A DNA stretch of 64,000 nt. Source: Neochlamydia sp. S13 (GTDB lineage: Bacteria; Chlamydiota; Chlamydiia; Chlamydiales; Parachlamydiaceae). The position numbers and the translations under genes are program-made. How positions within the stretch are numbered: the stretch's first letter is position 1; each line of letters begins with the position of its first letter. The notes beneath the pieces were generated by a model. That model saw only the letters and a list, made by a program, of their open reading frames with translations, had not been told where the DNA came from and made no database searches. Shown here in pieces: positions 62,068-64,000 of this stretch. The stretch is from assembly GCF_000648235.2 (NCBI RefSeq), contig NZ_AP017977.1, forward strand, positions 1,798,001 through 1,862,000, given 5' to 3'.

Positions 62068-63923
62068 CGGAAGTTCCATTTTTTTAGAAACAATCGGTAG
62101 CAATCAAGTTATTGATTATTAATAATTTAAGTGAATTATCGGCGCTTCTTCCTAGTGACTACATGCGCATGATTCTTTGGTAAAACTTTTGGTAACTCTA
62201 CTTTTAAGACTTCAAGCATTTGTCTGTTTTGATGGCGTGGTTCGGGGATTTGCTGAAAACTTAAGCCATTATTTACTGTCCATTCTATTAGCGTTAAAGT
62301 AGATAAACTGCGCAAGCCCTCTTCTACTGTTAAATAAAGGTCCTTCCAGGCTTTATCAAGCTCTCTGATAATCATGTAGGCTAACATTACAATTAAAACA
62401 TGGCCCCTTGTGCTTTCTTCTGAACGTACATAAACTGGCCGTATCTCAAGATCGCTTTTTACTGTTCTAAAAGCTGATTCTACTCTAGCTAAATCTTTAT
62501 AACGATCATGTACTTCTTGCATGCTCACTTCGTCGCAAGCAAGATCGGTTTTAATCACATAGCAACCATCTAACTTAGCATTCTCAGCTAGCATTTCTTG
62601 ATTGAGGCATACAGATAAGCTTCTATCTTGTGCGCTAACTATCACGTAAGTCTTAAGCGCTAAACGCTCGATTTTAGCTTTAATTTTTTTCAGCGCTACT
62701 TCTACCTGTGCTTTGGGATGTGCATGTAGATAGGCATTTTGCATAGCGACCAATTTTTCAATGCTAGCTAGCTTGCTGAGACGAGAATGGGCGATTTCCT
62801 GGGCGCGCACAGGATTACGTTTAAGAATATATCTTATCCCATCTTCTTTGACTTCAGCCAAGTTTTTATCAAATAGCGTATATTCGATCACACCTCTTTT
62901 CATTAAGGTCTCTATTTGAGCCTTTGTCATAGCGGTAATATAATGAAAACCCTGCTCTTGTAAATTTTCGATCTGCCCGCTTTTAATCATCCCTCTATCG
63001 CCTACAAAAGTGACTTTCTCGCATTTAAAGCGTTCTTTAGCTTTTTTGATCTGAGCATGAAAGGTAGAAGTGTCTTGGGTATTGCCTTTAAACACTTCGG
63101 TTGATACGGGTGTGCCATCGGCTGAACTTAGCAAGCCTATCACAATTTGCTTCTTACCTTTCTTTTTGTCTCGGTTGTAACCCCAATCGGCAAGCTCGTT
63201 TTTCTCGCCTTCTAAATACGAGCTAGTCACATCATACAAAAATAAGTGAGGAGGTTTCTTGCAAAAACTTTTAGTAAACAATCGATCTTCGATAGAGGCT
63301 TGGCTTTGGCATAACCACAAAAGATTCTTATAAAGGTCTTCTTCGTTAAAGCCCTTTTGCAAGTCAATTACCGGGGCAATGGCATAGGTTTCTGCCAACC
63401 TGACGGCAGAAAGTCTTGAGCCTTGCTCCAATACGCGTGCTACCACTTGCCACAACGCTAGCTGACCTTCTCGGCTATTGCCAAGTGCATCCACAATTCC
63501 TAAACGTTTAGCCATTTGGTATATCACCCATACACCACCGACAGATAATCCCTCTTGCATTGTGGCTCCACTACACGAGGTTAAAGCTTGGAGATTACCT
63601 TTATGTTTTAAAGCTAACTCGATAGCAGCAATTTCTTCAGGTGTGCAATTGGATAGATTACCCACCGTGCGTTTTTTGACGGTTTTGCCTTCTCTATAGG
63701 ATTCTCGCAGCAAAATTGTTTCATAAACTTTGCCGGCAGCTGATTTAAATTTTGACTTCACTATATGCATACCTACAAAATACACTAATAACGGCATTTA
63801 TGTAAATCTTAAAGACAAGTTTAAGTGATATTTTGGTGACTACAAATTTTTATAAAAAAGCCATAAAGCTTTAATAATAAAACAATTAGTCACTTTAACC
63901 TTATAAAAAAAATGGAACTTCCG
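62068..63923 (-). mobile_element. IS1634-type insertion sequence (544-residue type), copy 3, intact
   Basis: The ends are CGGAAGTTCCA at 62068 and its complement ending at 63923. The 6-base duplication TTAAAA lies at 62062-62067 and 63924-63929. The length is 1856 bases. It interrupts another transposase gene. Confidence 0.93.
62136..63770 (-). CDS. IS1634-type transposase, 544 residues
   Basis: An intact copy of the transposase described at 40204-41838. I use the ATG complementary to 63768-63770, giving the same MHIVKSK start; the frame is open nine codons further. It differs from the 40204 copy at a modest number of positions (for example Lys-Arg for Lys-Lys at the site where copy 1 lost a base), so the three copies have a recent common source. 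Confidence 0.92.
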   Translation of the reverse strand: MHIVKSKFKSAAGKVYETILLRESYREGKTVKKRTVGNLSNCTPEEIAAIELALKHKGNLQALTSCSGATMQEGLSVGGVWVIYQMAKRLGIVDALGNSREGQLALWQVVARVLEQGSRLSAVRLAETYAIAPVIDLQKGFNEEDLYKNLLWLCQSQASIEDRLFTKSFCKKPPHLFLYDVTSSYLEGEKNELADWGYNRDKKKGKKQIVIGLLSSADGTPVSTEVFKGNTQDTSTFHAQIKKAKERFKCEKVTFVGDRGMIKSGQIENLQEQGFHYITAMTKAQIETLMKRGVIEYTLFDKNLAEVKEDGIRYILKRNPVRAQEIAHSRLSKLASIEKLVAMQNAYLHAHPKAQVEVALKKIKAKIERLALKTYVIVSAQDRSLSVCLNQEMLAENAKLDGCYVIKTDLACDEVSMQEVHDRYKDLARVESAFRTVKSDLEIRPVYVRSEESTRGHVLIVMLAYMIIRELDKAWKDLYLTVEEGLRSLSTLTLIEWTVNNGLSFQQIPEPRHQNRQMLEVLKVELPKVLPKNHAHVVTRKKRR

Positions 63924-64000
63924 TTAAAAGAGCTTCTATTCTTTCTGGCTTTTTTAGAAAGAAAGAAGAGACTAGGAAATCGGGACTTTTCAAGAATCTA
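63924..64000 (-). pseudogene. Upstream continuation of the interrupted transposase (to window edge)
   Basis: The minus strand is open and encodes ...FLKKPERIEALL, which joins in frame to 61790-62067 when copy 3 of IS1634 and one duplication are removed. The remainder lies beyond the window. Confidence 0.7.

Overview
The window looks like a chromosome piece from an amoeba-associated member of the Chlamydiae (Parachlamydiaceae-like, possibly near Neochlamydia). Three things support this: blocks of genes in chlamydial order (uppS-cdsA-cmk ... plsC, and amidase-murE-ftsI-ftsL-like-rsmH / two small genes / second dnaA), low GC, and a family of F-box plus leucine-rich-repeat genes with very many insertion sequences. 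The genus is inference; the phylum is well supported.

Layout. 1-15 kb is an accessory zone: coiled-coil proteins of unknown function (1-1556, 6362-8362, 12885-15201) mixed with nested, mostly broken insertion sequences (IS4, IS481, IS630 and IS1634 types) and one housekeeping gene, an epmB-like radical SAM enzyme (11080-12057). 16-28 kb is ordinary chlamydial core: murA, an alpha/beta hydrolase, ispF, a cysJ-like flavoprotein reductase, a MORN protein, tRNA-Leu, thiamine pyrophosphokinase, and a close-packed run lepA-purA-uppS-cdsA-cmk. 28.4-41.9 kb is an island between cmk and plsC, which are neighbours in Chlamydia. It holds three intact F-box/LRR genes, one LRR 3' remnant and one orphan LRR start, built from repeated promoter-plus-gene units and interrupted by four insertion sequences. 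42-56.3 kb is core again: plsC, a possible membrane/inclusion protein, gnd, tRNA-Arg, the amidase-murE-ftsI-ftsL-rsmH division/peptidoglycan cluster, two small chlamydial genes, a PseC-like aminotransferase and dnaA. 56.9-64 kb is accessory: a 1032-residue protein with an internal duplication, a fourth F-box/LRR gene and another IS1634 copy inside an older transposase gene.

How the genes fit together. Peptidoglycan and division functions are strongly represented: murA, murE, uppS (lipid carrier), ftsI, ftsL-like, rsmH and an amidase. MurA keeps the active-site cysteine that Chlamydia trachomatis has replaced. The F-box/LRR proteins have the architecture expected of secreted effectors that would engage host SCF ubiquitin ligases. 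Three of them share a cassette with a near-consensus promoter (TTGACT, 17 bases, TATATT), and their repeat tracts differ by whole 69-base units, so the island appears to diversify by recombination.

Mobile DNA. Insertion edges can be read directly: 6-base AT-only target duplications for three IS1634 copies, a perfect 9-base duplication for an ISKra4-type element, a 9-base duplication for an IS4-type element, and an 8-base duplication around a 164-base non-autonomous element with IS66-like ends that recurs 40 kb away. Three reading-frame breaks fall on runs of 8-9 adenines; one is a classical -1 slippery heptamer directly before a stop.
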